Assembly (NCBI GenBank): GCA_026027325.1
Contig: JAMSLZ010000018.1
Location: forward strand, 434,001-498,000
Source of the DNA: Actinomucor elegans
Lineage: Eukaryota; Mucoromycota; Mucoromycetes; Mucorales; Mucoraceae
DNA: 64,000 bases
Direction: 5' to 3'
In this document: piece by piece, positions 40,581 through 53,441 of the stretch
Position numbering within the stretch: the stretch's first letter is position 1
Layout of the letters: each line of letters starts with the position of its first letter
Made by a program: the position numbers and the translations under genes
The notes under the pieces: generated by a model
The model's input: the letters and a program-made list of their open reading frames with translations, nothing else
The model's database searches: none
Told to the model about the DNA's origin: nothing

Positions 40581-43500
40581 ATGAAGGTAAATAAAAAAAA
40601 AAAAAGTGTTGAGTTAATAAGCTATTCTCAGTCTAAACTTTTTGTACATTTATAGTTTGGCAAACAGATCCAGAGCCAACAGTTTACAGAATGGAGCCCT
40701 TATTACTTGGATTACAAAGGCCTTAAAAAGTTCATTAGCTCTTTGTTGAATACGCCCGCAGACAGTTTAAAGGCTTTAGGTTTACCGCCTATTGGGCTGG
40801 AAGAAGATCGTGCCAAGCTACTTCAGTCCCAAAAGGCGGCCTTCTTTTTCAAGCTTGAACGTGAACTGGAAAAGGTAGACGTGTACTATTTAAATGATTG
40901 TGTATCTATCTAAGCAAAATTTGTTGTAGATCAATTCATTTTATCTGCAAAAAGAAAATGAGCTTAAGGTCAGACTAAGAACGCTTATTGACAAAAAGAA
41001 AGTCCTTCAATCAGATACGCGTCGACTTAAACACGCTTCGACTCTGTTTAAAGCGATTCAAGAAGCTTTTATTCAATTTGAGCAAGAATTAACAAAAATT
41101 CAAGTAAGTTCAGAAAAGAGAAGTTTTGTTCATAATGCGCATGCTAAAGCGTTGATTCAATTAGAAATACGTCGAGTTGAATAATGAAGGCTTTAGAAAG
41201 ATCTTGAAAAAGTGGGATAAGCGGTCTAAATCTTCAACAAAAGAGCTTTACCTTTCGCGACAGATTGATATTCAACCTTGTTTCAATACCCAAGTGTTAT
41301 GTGAATTATCTGATATGGCATCAGCCAATCGTATTGAATTATCAAACATCCAAGAAGGGATACCTATCAGCCCAGTGGCCAACAATACCAACGTAGATTC
41401 TTCCTTTGTAGGCGATGAAATCGATGATATTGAATTAGAATTAGTAAAAGCTGTATCAAGCGGACAAGGTTCACTTGTACGCGAAATATTGGATCGAATA
41501 ATGCAGAATCCTTCGGTCGAAGATCGCGGTAGATTAACGCGTGTCTTTTGGCACGCTTGTTCTGAAGCACCAACCGAAATTACGGATATGTTAATTGAGA
41601 CACAGCTAGTCAACTTTGAATATGTGGATGACATTATTGAAAGGTCTTGTTTACATGTCGCTGCTATGAATGGAAGATTAGATCTCTTGGAAGTATGCAC
41701 AAAGCACGGTGCTAATGTAGAGGCTACAGATGCTTACGGAAGAACTGCATTGCATTACGCGACAATGAATGGATTCAGTGATTGCGTTTCTTTTCTTTTG
41801 ACCCGTCAAACTGATATTGAATGCCGCGATCATGATGGATTCAGTCCTCTTATTTACGCTATCATGAATGGCCATACACCTTGTGTTGAAATCCTTATCC
41901 AAGCAAATGCAAACATTGAGCCTCGTCATGAAGGCGATCATATCCCATTATCGCTTGCTTGTCATTTTGGCCATACTGATATTGCTCTGATGCTGTATAA
42001 TCAAGGTGCTAAGAATTTACCCAATGCTGAATCCCTGTATCCGCTTCATCTTGCAGCTCGTCAAGGACATGCAGAGCTTTGTCGTGTTCTTTCCCAAAAC
42101 GGTCAAGACATCGATACACCCGACAAATACAATACTTGGACGCCTCTTTTCTGGGCTGCAAATGATGGTCACGTAGAATGTGTGCGCATTTTGATCAATG
42201 CTGGCTGCAAAGTCAATGCTAAAGACGAGAATGGCAAGACGGCTCTTTATTACGCTGCTTGGGAAGGACATATGGACTGTGTGCAATTGTTATTGGACGC
42301 TGGCTGTGAAGTGGAACCTGTAACGGAAATCATATCAACATCTACACCTCAAAGCCCTCCAAAAGCCAAAGATGATTTGGACAACGAACTGGACGTGATC
42401 CCTTCTCTGTCTTTACCTCCGCCTATCATTCCATTCCGCATCTATGGTCACAATTATCTTGATCGCAAATACCAAATACAAATCAGTCTTCGTCAACCAC
42501 CTATTCGATTATACGATAATGCTCAGATATCTTCTTTACGTCTCATCATTTCTTCTAAACCAGATACCGGTATGATTCCTCATAGTGTGATATTGCCTCT
42601 GGTCGATGATCGTGATGTATTTAACTTTCAAGTGGACAAACTGGATGACTTCCTACTGGAGTTTGATATCCTGGCTACTTTTGGTTCTAAAGTGCTTGGT
42701 CGCGGTGTCGCATTACCACAATCCTTTTCTTTGGTTGACTTTAAGATTGCAGAAGGACATCGTACTATTCCTTTGTTGGACGGCCATCTTAAAGTCATTG
42801 GTGAGCTTTCTTATGATTACTCAGTAATTAACCCGTTCAGAGGTGTCCAACTGGAAATTGGCGGCCGTATTGAAACCTACTGGAAGTCAACCAACACTGT
42901 ATTACCTGTTCCACCTACAAACAACGAAGTGGCTAATACAGAAACTACACCCACTACTACTACAACATCAAATAGTATACAAAACAGCACTTCTAATGCT
43001 CCCACTACCTCTACTTTATCCTCCAATGTCCCTTCCTTTATTACCGCCTCTTCTTTGTCCGGGGACTATGTTCATGTCGTGATTCAGCTCACCAAAGATC
43101 TAGTGCCAGTTGTGTTTTCCAACTGGATGGTTCCCTTCCAAGGTCTCGACTTGGCTGTTTCTGATTTAACTCTACAGCAATTTATCAGAATTGGCAAAAC
43201 AATCCTTGAAAACAATCAACCCCATGCTTCTGCGAGTACAGACGATATATGCCCTATCACTGGTAACAGCTTTATCATTCAAAAACTAAACAATTATCGA
43301 TCGTTCTTGTCTTTGGAAGAAGTTTTACAGGTATGTATTTTACGCATCAGAATGAATCAATACTCATATGTTCTATAGAAACTTCCTTTAACTATGGGTT
43401 TGCACCTTGAATTGAAATACCCCTCGCCAAGTGATCAAAGCCTGTATTCATTCAGTAATATTGCCGGTCGAAATACATTTGTTGATACTATTCTTCAATG

Positions 43501-44030
43501 TATTTACGACCATGTGCGATCCCTTTCACCTGATACAGCCAGCCGTAGCCTGTTCTTTTCTTCATATAATCCAGCCATTTGTATGGTGATTAATTGGAAA
43601 CAACCTAATTGTAAGAAGAAAAAACAACAACTTGCTATTTAATGTCTTATTAACTTGATTTCCTTTAGATGCCGTCTTTTTTGGTACATATTGCGGGTTC
43701 AATATGCTCAGAGGCACCAAACGTCGAAATGAAGAAGAACCTACTCCAATTGTATATAAGAATGATGATATCCGATGCTCTTCACTAAAAGAAGCTGTCA
43801 AGTTTGCCAAACAAAACAACTTGCTGGGTGTTATTTGCGGTGCACAAACTATTGTTCAAGTACCTTCTTTAATCAAAACTGCTAAAGAAAGCGGATTGAT
43901 CTTAGTGACTGCAGGCAAAGTCAATTCAGACATAAGATACCGTCATATTCAAGAACGTTATGGTGTAGATGCTATGATGATCAACCAAGTTGTTCATTTC
44001 AATATGTCCATGGCTGGTGCAGGGTTCTAA
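40581..44030 (+). CDS. PHO81: Pho81/NUC-2-like phosphate-signalling protein (SPX, ankyrin, GDPD-like)
   Basis: Six exons (40581-40586, 40656-40874, 40930-41103, 41165-43330, 43379-43610, 43669-44030) give 1,052 residues with consistent phases. The first exon codes only Met-Lys; the SPX domain follows (residues 1 to about 155: MKFGKQIQSQQFTEWSPYYL, then KYVELNNEGFRKILKKWDKR), which senses inositol pyrophosphates. Ankyrin repeats occupy about residues 190-420 (for example GRTALHYATMNG, NTWTPLFWAANDGHVECV). The C-terminal part from about 660 resembles a glycerophosphodiester phosphodiesterase fold (VIQLTKDLVPVVFSNW) but I see no catalytic HRG motif, as in Pho81. In yeast Pho81 inhibits the Pho80-Pho85 kinase during phosphate starvation. 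A Gde1-type phosphodiesterase has the same layout; the absent HRG argues for Pho81. A Thr/Asn/Ser-rich linker lies before the last domain. Confidence 0.88.
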
Positions 44031-44246
44031 TAATATTATCTATGTTTAATACTCTATGTTCTATGCCAAAAAAAAAGAGAAAAAATTATATAAACTGTCA
44101 TTCAAACTATTACTGTTATATTGATTTATTGAGATTTCCCATCCAAACGTCACGACAGTTTGATTCTATTCATCAAAGTAAGCTGGTCGCTTTTCCCTCT
44201 CTCTCTTTGTCTTTCGCTTCTCAATTCTCATTTAAACAAATACATA

Positions 44247-44895
44247 ATGGAAGAACGAGCACCTAAAAGATATGAAAGATCCGAATCTGCTTGGGCTCGT
44301 TTCGCTGAAGAAGGTAAATCCTATAGACGCACCATTTATGCTTTGTATATACTAATACTGAACCTTGTTCAAACACATATAGAAGACAAGTATGCAAGTA
44401 GCGTCTGTCCCATTATTACCAATGCAGAGCAAGTGGTGATTAGTTTTAATAACCTGATGAATCAATCAACCAATATAGAGGAGCATACTATTGATTTTAC
44501 AGACTTGATGGCCAACCCTCCTTTTGCTTCATCATCCAGTTTCTATGTTGAAAACAACATTAAACCTCCAATCACATGCAAATACTCTCGAGATAGCATG
44601 CTTCAATGTCGTGTAAATAACTGTAAATATTCTCAAGAGCTTGGATGTATGGCCTCTAAATTGATTCAAGCACTCAGTGACCAGGTTAAGACTGATCTTC
44701 AAATTGAAGCTAATGTTTCTTTTCCAATCAAAACCCTATTATCATCAAGGTATCTGTTTGTAGAGTAATATTGTATACTTACATATACTTATTAGCAGCA
44801 ATGGAACTAGGTTGGGCCCTATCTTACCTATTCGTGAACCAAGAAACCCCACAAGTATTGATGCGAAAGGATTCTGCTATAGAAGTAGTACTTGA
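44247..44895 (+). CDS. Unknown 177-residue protein with conserved-looking cysteines
   Basis: Three exons (44247-44313, 44383-44749, 44796-44895) give 177 residues with matching phases. The N-terminus is MEERAPKRYERSESAW, charged and without a signal peptide. The centre is helical. A cysteine group (CKYSRDSMLQC, then CKYSQELGC) at about residues 105-127 could bind a metal or form disulphides. The C-terminus is GTRLGPILPIREPRNPTS and looks disordered. I do not recognise the family. The start follows a plain leader; an upstream in-frame Met at 44160 would add a Leu/Ser-rich stretch that overlaps the presumed promoter, so I did not use it. Confidence 0.65.
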
Positions 44896-45907
44896 CGTCT
44901 ACCACTCAAGAGCATTTGCATTAAGTGTAAATGTGCTATTATAAAAAGAGCTTGAAGGAGGAGAGAGTCTTGTTCATGGTTGCTAGTCTATGTCTAAGTA
45001 TATATTGAAATAAAAAGTCTATTAAATATGACTCATTATTATAAAGATGTAATAGCAAATAATACATTGTAATGATAGAAATGAAGTATAAAGGAACTCG
45101 TAAATGACCTAGTGTATATGCAATCGGTTCTCGTTTGAATGGTGGTTTTGTCTCCTTGATGGTATTTTTTATAGAGTGCATTTTTAACATACTACTAAAC
45201 CAAGAAAACACCAAAGTTTAAACAAGATCAAGATTATTGATTAGTTAGTAAATACGAGCAAAATATCAATAAATCGGGCTAAACATTTGTTTTATCAGAT
45301 GCGAGAACTCATTCGTACCTCATACTTCAAGTTGTCCAAAATCTTGAGACTCAGAAACTAAAACTATCCTCCAAAAATTAGATCCATTACAGTGAAAGAT
45401 AGAAAGCGCAAGCTATATCTTATGTTGCTAACAATATTTGTAGATAATAATGTTCTCTTCCAAATGATAATGTTATATACGAAATAATGCGCTACAAAGA
45501 ATTTTTTTTAAAAAAAATAAAAAAAAAGCTTTACTGTTGGAGCTATCTAGCACGTCTCTTTTCAAAAATATGAATAGTTAAATTAATTCATATTAAACAA
45601 CACATTTTGCTTTATGCATTTTCTCAGAAAGCGCAGACTTTGATCAGTTATTTATTCATCTATATAGGACTCTAGATTCTTTGTTGAGGATATGGATGGT
45701 TACTTAGTATTATTGCTTATTATCATTTAGTATATATGTACCTCCGCCATCCAATAGAGCCGTACATCGGCATTTCAATGTAGCTCCGACAAATGAGTGT
45801 CCGGCTGATCCTTTTCAGTCCTACTGCTACAGTGGTGGATTGTAGGCAAAAGAGCAAAAGAATCATGAAATAATTTGAATCTTCCTCTCTCTCTATATTT
45901 CTGTATA
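44896..45907. other. Intergenic region
   Basis: No gene is supported. The minus frame at 44939-45214 has no domain. A poly(A/T)-rich tract at 45503-45527 is the only notable feature. Confidence 0.6.
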
Positions 45908-46697
45908 ATGCCTAAGGGTAAAGTATACTCGAAGAAATGATGCGTGCCTCTTGGATACAAAGTACACTAGATGGATGGATGCAACTACCAGCAGCTAATA
46001 GATGGATGGATGGGGATGTCAGCTTTTTTTTCTTTTGAAGGTGGTGAGCACTTTTTTGGTCCATTTTTTGTATTTTCGTCTTTTAACAAGAAGAGAATAC
46101 TAGAAATGAATAAAGCAAAGGAAACCATGAAAGAAAAAGGGTTATTTAGTTTATTAATCTTATCCAAGTGGCTCATCATTTCGTCTAATGTCATCATGTC
46201 GCCCAAGCATTTGAAACTAATCGTTTTGTTTAGTTAGCGTTTCCGGAACCAAGTACCGTATGACTCTCGGTTTGCCCGTTGGTGCCGTCATGAATTGTGC
46301 CGATAACTCTGGTGCCAAGAACTTGTACGTTATTGCTGTTCGTAACATCAAGGGTCGTTTGAACAGACTTCCCGCTGCTGGTTGTGGTGACATGGTTGTC
46401 GCTACCGTCAAGAAGGGTAAGCCCGAGTTGAGAAAGAAGGTTATGGCTGCTGTTGTCATCCGTCAACGTAAGGCCTGGCGCCGTAGAGACGGTGTTTTCC
46501 TCTACTTTGAGGATAACGCTGGTGTCATTGTCAACCCCAAGGGTGAAATGAAGGGTAAATTTGATAGTATAATGGTTGTCTTCTCTTGTTATTAACATTT
46601 ATGTCGTCTATTAGGTTCCGCTATCACTGGTCCTGTTGCTAAGGAATGTGCTGATCTCTGGCCCCGTATTGCCTCTGCCTCTGGTACCGTTGTCTAA
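45908..46697 (+). CDS. RPL23: Large-subunit ribosomal protein uL14 (L23)
   Basis: Exons 45908-45917, 46234-46554 and 46615-46697 give 137 residues, exactly the usual length for eukaryotic uL14. The protein sits at the subunit interface near the tRNA-decoding side. The sequence is typical: [50 protein letters not shown] and [16 protein letters not shown]. The first exon is the weakest part: ATGCCTAAGG, a donor GTAAAG, a 316-nt intron and an acceptor TTTAG at 46231-46233 preceded by CTAAT. The phase fits and yields [13 protein letters not shown]. Long first introns are common in ribosomal protein genes. Very biased codons point to high expression. AATAAA at 46743-46748 is the probable polyadenylation signal. 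Confidence 0.92.
45968..46012. repeat. Direct repeat TAGATGGATGGATG inside the RPL23 intron
   Basis: The 14-base unit occurs at 45968-45981 and again at 45999-46012. Both copies lie in the long first intron of the ribosomal gene. Confidence 0.75.
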
Positions 46698-47910
46698 GCA
46701 ACTTGTTTTATAACTGAAAGTTTCTTTGCTTTCAAAACACTGAAAATAAAATAGTTTTTTCTTTTCTCTCAACTTGAAAGACGTATTCTTTTGTTCGATT
46801 AGCAAACTGACAGGCATAAATATGATTGAAATTGAAGTAAAGGTCGAAGAAATATAAGTTATTAGACGATTTATTTCGATCTCATATTTTTCGCAAGGTA
46901 TACCCACCAGATCTTGCTATTCGAACTTTTGACTGCAGAAAGGTATGGTTTTATGGCTTCAATACAATTTTTAGATACAAGATATCTTTGGGTATTTTCA
47001 TTTAGACAAAAAACTCGTTTTGTTAACGCGAATCATAAAAGATTGTCTGTAAATCGAGATCAGGTGTCAATACTGATAGCATATTTAGCATAATCTTTTT
47101 CCACGATCTGATACACAATAAAATTCAGTACAAACTTTATTAAGCGTTTGAATTTTTTTCGTAAACAAAAAAACGTATTCAAAATATGTTCAGCACGACA
47201 TGCACAACAAAAAGAAATTTCGGATGTGACAAACGTTTAATTATCAAAATCTATTCTTTCATTAAGACTGTAGAATATAAAAAGAAAAAAAAGATTGTAG
47301 CTCATTTTGAGTACCGAATATTTGTTGGAAACGACATTTGACCTGATCATTGGAGAGATCTATAGATCGTTTGCACGAAATGCATGTAATTTAATGAATA
47401 ATACGATACTTTTATTTAACGTTAGTAAATTAAAGATTATGGCCAATGTAGTAGCCCATTCTGAATATGTACAAGTATTCATATACAACATTACACGGGA
47501 TCGATCAAAAGATCTATTGGATATTCTTTAAAATGCAAGCCTAAATTGCAATACGTCCACAGCATTTCAATCAAATGCTAATTTTAATAGATGGACTGTT
47601 TATCAAATATGACATTAAATCTGAATCAGTCGAAGAATTTTGAGATGCTAAAAAGTCAGTCCTCAAAAGCATTGTTAGTATAGCTTTGAGTGAGCTCTGT
47701 GAATAAAGAGATCTTCTGCCCTCTGAAGGAGAGGGCTTTCATAATTATTTTCTTCCTCAATTATTTAATCACCGTCATCCAATTAAGACCATTTATTATA
47801 GGTTCGAAGGCCAGTAAAATTACGCGAATAATTCGAGCGCGTCAAAAAAATGTACAAGCATTCAAACGTATGTCATTCATTTCTTCGCACTTTCCATTTT
47901 TTTGACTATA
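46698..47910. other. Intergenic region with a repeat copy
   Basis: No gene is supported in 1.2 kb. A reverse dispersed repeat copy is at 47447-47515 and a weaker one at about 47560-47645. Confidence 0.6.
47447..47515 (-). repeat. Dispersed repeat copy 8 (reverse orientation)
   Basis: On the minus strand: AGATCTTTTGATCGATCCCG, then TGTAATGTTGTATATGAAT, then ACATATTCAGAATGGGCTAC. It keeps both the left GATC-rich block and the right AGAATGG block. Confidence 0.5.
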
Positions 47911-49223
47911 ATGCAACAATCACCTACAAATACCCAAAGTATTAAAGACTTACCGCTGTAAACTTTATCAAATGAGTCAAAATATGTCAAAATGATGCTG
48001 TACGATAGCTCATACCCATTTTTATAGAGAGATCGAAAAGTTTAAAAACTTCGACACAAATCTGGTTCAGTTACAAGAAGAATACAAGCATAAAGTTGGA
48101 CTATCTGGTCATACAAGGAACAACTTGCCCTTTCATCCTAAAGCACTCGAAGTTGAACTAGAAGATCTAAAAGTATGCTTTCTCAACATGCTCTGTTTCA
48201 ATGTTAAACTAAAGTACTGGTAATAGGTTCATTTCTCCCGTTTGGAAAATAACTATATAGAGCTCTTGACACAAGAAAAATTCCTGAAATATATTTTACA
48301 GGAACCACCTTTGTCTATCGTAGAAACTGATTCGACACGAAGAGAATTGGATGTGGTGGAAGCGAAATGTAAAAAATATGGACTACAAATCGAAGAGCTA
48401 GGCCAACAGATCATGTTCGTTGTTGAATCAATTGAAGCTGGTAAGAACAAATATAAACCAATACAACATCTCACTAATAAACACTTAGCTAGAGCAGAGT
48501 TTGGCCAGAGTGCGGACGAGATCACCACACTCATGGATTATATTACAAGCTTGGAAGAAGAATTGACTAGAATCGACAGTTTATTGGCATCATCTAAAAG
48601 CGAATTGACAATAGACGAAGCAAAGACTATATTGAACCAACAAACAGAGGAAATGACGCGATTAACCCGTACTATTAGCGAAAAAAACGATAGTATAGCA
48701 GACCAACAATGGCGCGTAGAGGATTTAGAGGAAGAAGTCGGTAAATTAGATGCCAAAGCGATGGATCTCGAAAGGAAAGCTCAAAGAGCAGTAATGATAA
48801 ATCAACAAAAAGACTCAAGAGTAGAGAAAGAATACCTAGAGTGAGTAACAAAGAGTTGCGTCCGCAGTGATATTGATCCGTTCTTCTTAGATACAAATAC
48901 AATATTGATTTGTGCAACCATATGTTTGGTATTGAAAAGATTGAATTTGAATCTAGTACAACTATTCATATTGTATATGCTGAACCAATTCAAGCTACTT
49001 TACATATCCAATTGGACAATGTCAACAGTAAAATACTCGACACAACATCAGTAAGTAGTTTTATAATTTAAATAGATATGTATATATTCAAAATGATCAT
49101 TTAGATTACAGGGACAGTGGTACCTATTCGAGATTTGATAAAGCTGGCCAACCAAACAAGCGTCAACGATGGTATAAAACTAATCTTGTTGGAAACATTG
49201 GCAAGGTTAAAGAAAGCAAGCTA

Positions 49224-49227
<4 letters not shown>
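47911..49227 (+). CDS. Probable kinetochore protein, Sos7-like coiled coil
   Basis: Five exons (47911-47957, 48028-48172, 48227-48840, 48891-49050, 49105-49227) give 362 residues, all phases consistent. A helical N-terminal part includes HFSRLENNYIELLTQEKFLK and YILQEPPL, the pattern I associate with the coiled-coil region of fungal Sos7. A long heptad region follows (about residues 100-270, for example EEELTRIDSLLASSKSELT), then a small globular C-terminal domain (HMFGIEKIEFESSTTIHIVY). Sos7 joins the Mis12-NDC80 linkage at the kinetochore in fission yeast. The family assignment is from memory and moderate. Its stop codon overlaps the stop codon of the convergent Rab gene. Confidence 0.65.
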
Positions 49228-50306
<1,079 letters not shown>

Positions 50307-50606
50307 TAGATAAGAAAAAAAAAAGAAAGAGATTAGGAGAAAGAAAAGGATCACTCACGTATCATAGGCTCTTATTTTCATATTCTGTCTCACGTGAAGT
50401 GAGTTAACTTCCCGGACTTAACCAGTCAAAAGGCAAATTCCATTTTAACCCATATAGATCTTTTAGCATGGATCGTTCAAGTTCTTGCTTGATCCATATG
50501 CACATATTATGATTGGTTGGATTTACTTGAACAGTCTACATAGTTAGGTATCATACATATATATATATATATATATATGGATAGTTTATTATACACAAGG
50601 CTCAGT
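50307..50606. other. Intergenic region with TA microsatellite
   Basis: It separates the Rab gene from the membrane protein gene; both are on the minus strand, so it holds the Rab promoter. About eleven TA units lie at 50557-50578. Confidence 0.6.
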
Positions 50607-51869
50607 CTATTTATCCGCTGTTTTCTCAGTCTCCTTCTCTGTGATTTCCACTTCTTCAGCCACGATAGGCTCTGTCGGCTTAGTCTCTACAGTAACAGAG
50701 CGTCGTCCCAGATACGTTTTCCTTGGCTCTGTTGAGCTCAGTGCTTTTAGCGGCTTAATATTTTCATCGTGAATACTTAATGGTTCATGATCACTCGCTG
50801 ATATTCTTTTTGATTTGGTATTTTTCTGTACCACTTTGAGATTTTCTGTTTTAGTACTAGTTATCAAAAGTTTAGTCGCTTCACTTGCACTTTCGTCGGC
50901 TGAAGCGGCTTCATCAACTACAGTGATTACAGGCAATTGTTTTGGTGGCTTGCTACTTCGTTTAGTTTTCCTTGATCCAACAAGTGTGCTCGACGTATCA
51001 GAACCCTTATGGGTACTATCGGATGATTTGCGTTTTTCAGATGTAGTAAACGATAGAGACTGCTCTATATCTCTTTTTTGGGCATTGGGTTTATCAGAGA
51101 ATAATGCGACAAACCAACACGTAATGGAGACGATCAACAAAACAAAGGTAGCGTCAATCAATTCTATGAAGAAAGACGCGTTCATAAATACCTAAATTTT
51201 ATCTGATTGTTAAGTTACTACTTACGGCATCGTAATCTCGAGTTATCATCAACAAGTTTAGAACACTCGGTGTAATACATGGCACCATAATAGATTTTTC
51301 CGTCCGCCCATGGCTCAATATCTTCTGTGACCACGTTCAGTACTATGGCAGCAATGGCTGTAGCCATAGTGATAAAGATGGGAAAGATGCTATTTTTCCT
51401 GACGATGTATTGGCATCTTATAAAATAATAGGCCATTAAGCAAGATTCTGCGCCAGAGATAAATGTCATTATATACTGATGTCATTTTGTAGTGAGTGGT
51501 TCTGTAGATAATAGGTGTAGATCATTTTGTAGCTTACTTTGGGAGGTATATTTTTGGCCCAATTTTCTGGATCTTGAAACTTTGCCAGATATATGAATTG
51601 TACTATTGTGATTACATGAGTACTGCGTATATAAAGTACATGACAACCATACTGTACCTGTATGACATACAAGAGCAAGGACATTTGTGATTAAAGCAAA
51701 GCCACTTGGGTAATTGATACTTAGATACATAATGATACAAATACCAATTGAAAACTGAAGAAAGAGGTAGGCAAATGAACGTGGCAGTGTAGTATAAATA
51801 CAACCATCTTTTTTTTTGTCGAAAGGCTTTGATCTTTGTGTAATAAACCATGCATAACCACACTCAAGT
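50607..51869 (-). CDS. Multi-pass membrane protein with long charged tail, 5' end unresolved
   Basis: Four exons are supported: 51869-51658, 51602-51538, 51475-51226 and 51163-50607, with matching phases. They give about 361 residues. Five hydrophobic segments are visible, roughly SFAYLFLQFSIGICIIMYL, GFALITNVLALVCHT, IMTFISGAESCLMAYYF, IFPIFITMATAIAAIVL and LIDATFVLLIVSITCWFVAL. The tail of about 165 residues is Ser/Thr/Lys/Glu-rich and probably cytosolic. No family is recognised. The first exon needs a phase-2 donor upstream; a candidate coding exon at 52275-52083 ending with a GTAACG donor is in phase and adds one more membrane segment (YIISLFIILIYIF), but this is uncertain. Confidence 0.6.
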
Positions 51870-52880
51870 CTAGCAAATCAGATCATAATCCGGCTTAGAA
51901 GAAACGTGACTACATACCGTTCTTGTTTATATCAAGTTCATAAAACTGATTGACTATACAAAGTACTCATTTACTAATCAATAGACTCTGGGTTTTTTTT
52001 TAAGCTTTATATCAAAGCATCTACTCAAGGCTCAAGGGTGAAAAACCCCCCACACACACCGGGTTGCATAATCACGTACGTTACATCGGTTGACTTGGCC
52101 TTGGACTTGGCCGAGCCTTATTGCTTCTGAATATATAAATAAGAATAATAAACAAACTGATGATATACTTTTTCTTTAAAAGATCGATCATCTCATTCAT
52201 AAAAAACCGGTTATTAACTGTTAAACAAACAATTGAACGAATTTTCATTAGAAGCCGTGGCAGTAATATCATCAAACTCGAATGCCAAAGTATGTCACCA
52301 TTGAAGCGACGAGAGTGTTTCGATTTTTATTGGCTGATAAGACTTCAACACTTGCTTAGATGGTGAAAAGTTAGGCTTGAGCCTTTGATCTCATTTTTAA
52401 CAACACATTAAAGGCTATACAGAACAAATATATTAGCGCATGTTATGTAAAATGTAATGGTACATTTAATGACGTTAAAAAAATGCTGATATTTCTGCAA
52501 GTTTATGAATTATAACTGACAGCAGTCGGGCTTTGGGTTATATGTAGGGAGATGCAGCCATAACTTTAATATTTCTCAAACAATAAAATCCGAAAAAATA
52601 CAGCTGCAAGATCTTTCGCGTAATAAGTCTATGATACTAATAGGCCACATCTCAAAAATTCCGTATTCATGTTCCATGAAAGTAGTAATTTTCGAAAATT
52701 TGGGCCTAAGGGCATAGTACCCTTGAAGTTTTCAGAAATCCTTTCTATTTCAAGCATCCCTACATTTCTCAGTGGAACGTAATTCAAAATGTACCAAAAT
52801 CATTGAAGTACGATGAATATATAGTTTAGTAAAGCTATGTAAAATGCATTTATTCCACATGATCTGATGCATAAATATAT

Positions 52881-52925
52881 AGATATCTTTACCGATCCCG
52901 GTTAAATGTATCCATATCCAGAATC
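52881..52925 (+). repeat. Dispersed repeat copy 9
   Basis: Carries GATATCTTTACCGATCCCGG, then TTAAATGTATCCATA, then TCCAGAATCTGC. Confidence 0.4.
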
Positions 52926-53017
52926 TGCTGCTATACTCATTATAATTTGCCTTTTTTTTTTCCCAATAATTAACCATGGATTATATGTATTTCATATCAA
53001 CAATGTGTATTCATCAA

Positions 53018-53095
53018 TCGATCTTTTAGCAGATCTTGGTCAAATATCACATCCATTTGACGCTCTATGATCAAAAGGATGAATTGCTGCATTTG
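53018..53095 (+). repeat. Dispersed repeat copy 10
   Basis: Carries TCGATCTTTTAGCAGATC, then GTCAAATATCACATCC, then ATTTGACGC, AGGATGAATTGCTGCAT. Confidence 0.4.
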
Positions 53096-53441
53096 TTAAA
53101 GGTTTAAAACTACTTGTAGAGAAAATGGTTACGAAAAAAGGAACCGTTGTATCCATATCATATTCTCGCTGCACTCATCACGTACATATACAAACTCTTC
53201 AGTGTTCGGCTAGGTTACCTTACATATATATATACAAAATAATTATATTAAAAAAAGATGTACACAAGGCCTACCCAAGTTCCGCTTTAAATAAGTCAAA
53301 AGGATAGTGTGACTTGTTTGTGACTATTCTCACCAATCCTAAAAAAAAAGGGATCAAAGGAAAACGTACTGCCAGCTTGTCAAAAGTTTTTTTTTGCTTT
53401 AGATCTCGCTTTTCAATTGATACCGATCCCGCTGAATAACA

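Larger units (their letters stand above)
51870..53441. other. Mostly non-coding region
   Basis: Besides the possible first exon of the membrane protein gene (52083-52275), nothing is supported. Repeat copies lie at 52881-52925 and 53018-53095. The 149-residue minus frame at 53271-53720 is the shadow of the helicase N-terminus. Confidence 0.55.

Noticed and set aside
46230..46598. 122-codon open frame antisense to RPL23
   Set aside because: It covers the conserved ribosomal exon exactly and has a Thr/Asn/Ser-rich translation typical of antisense shadow frames.
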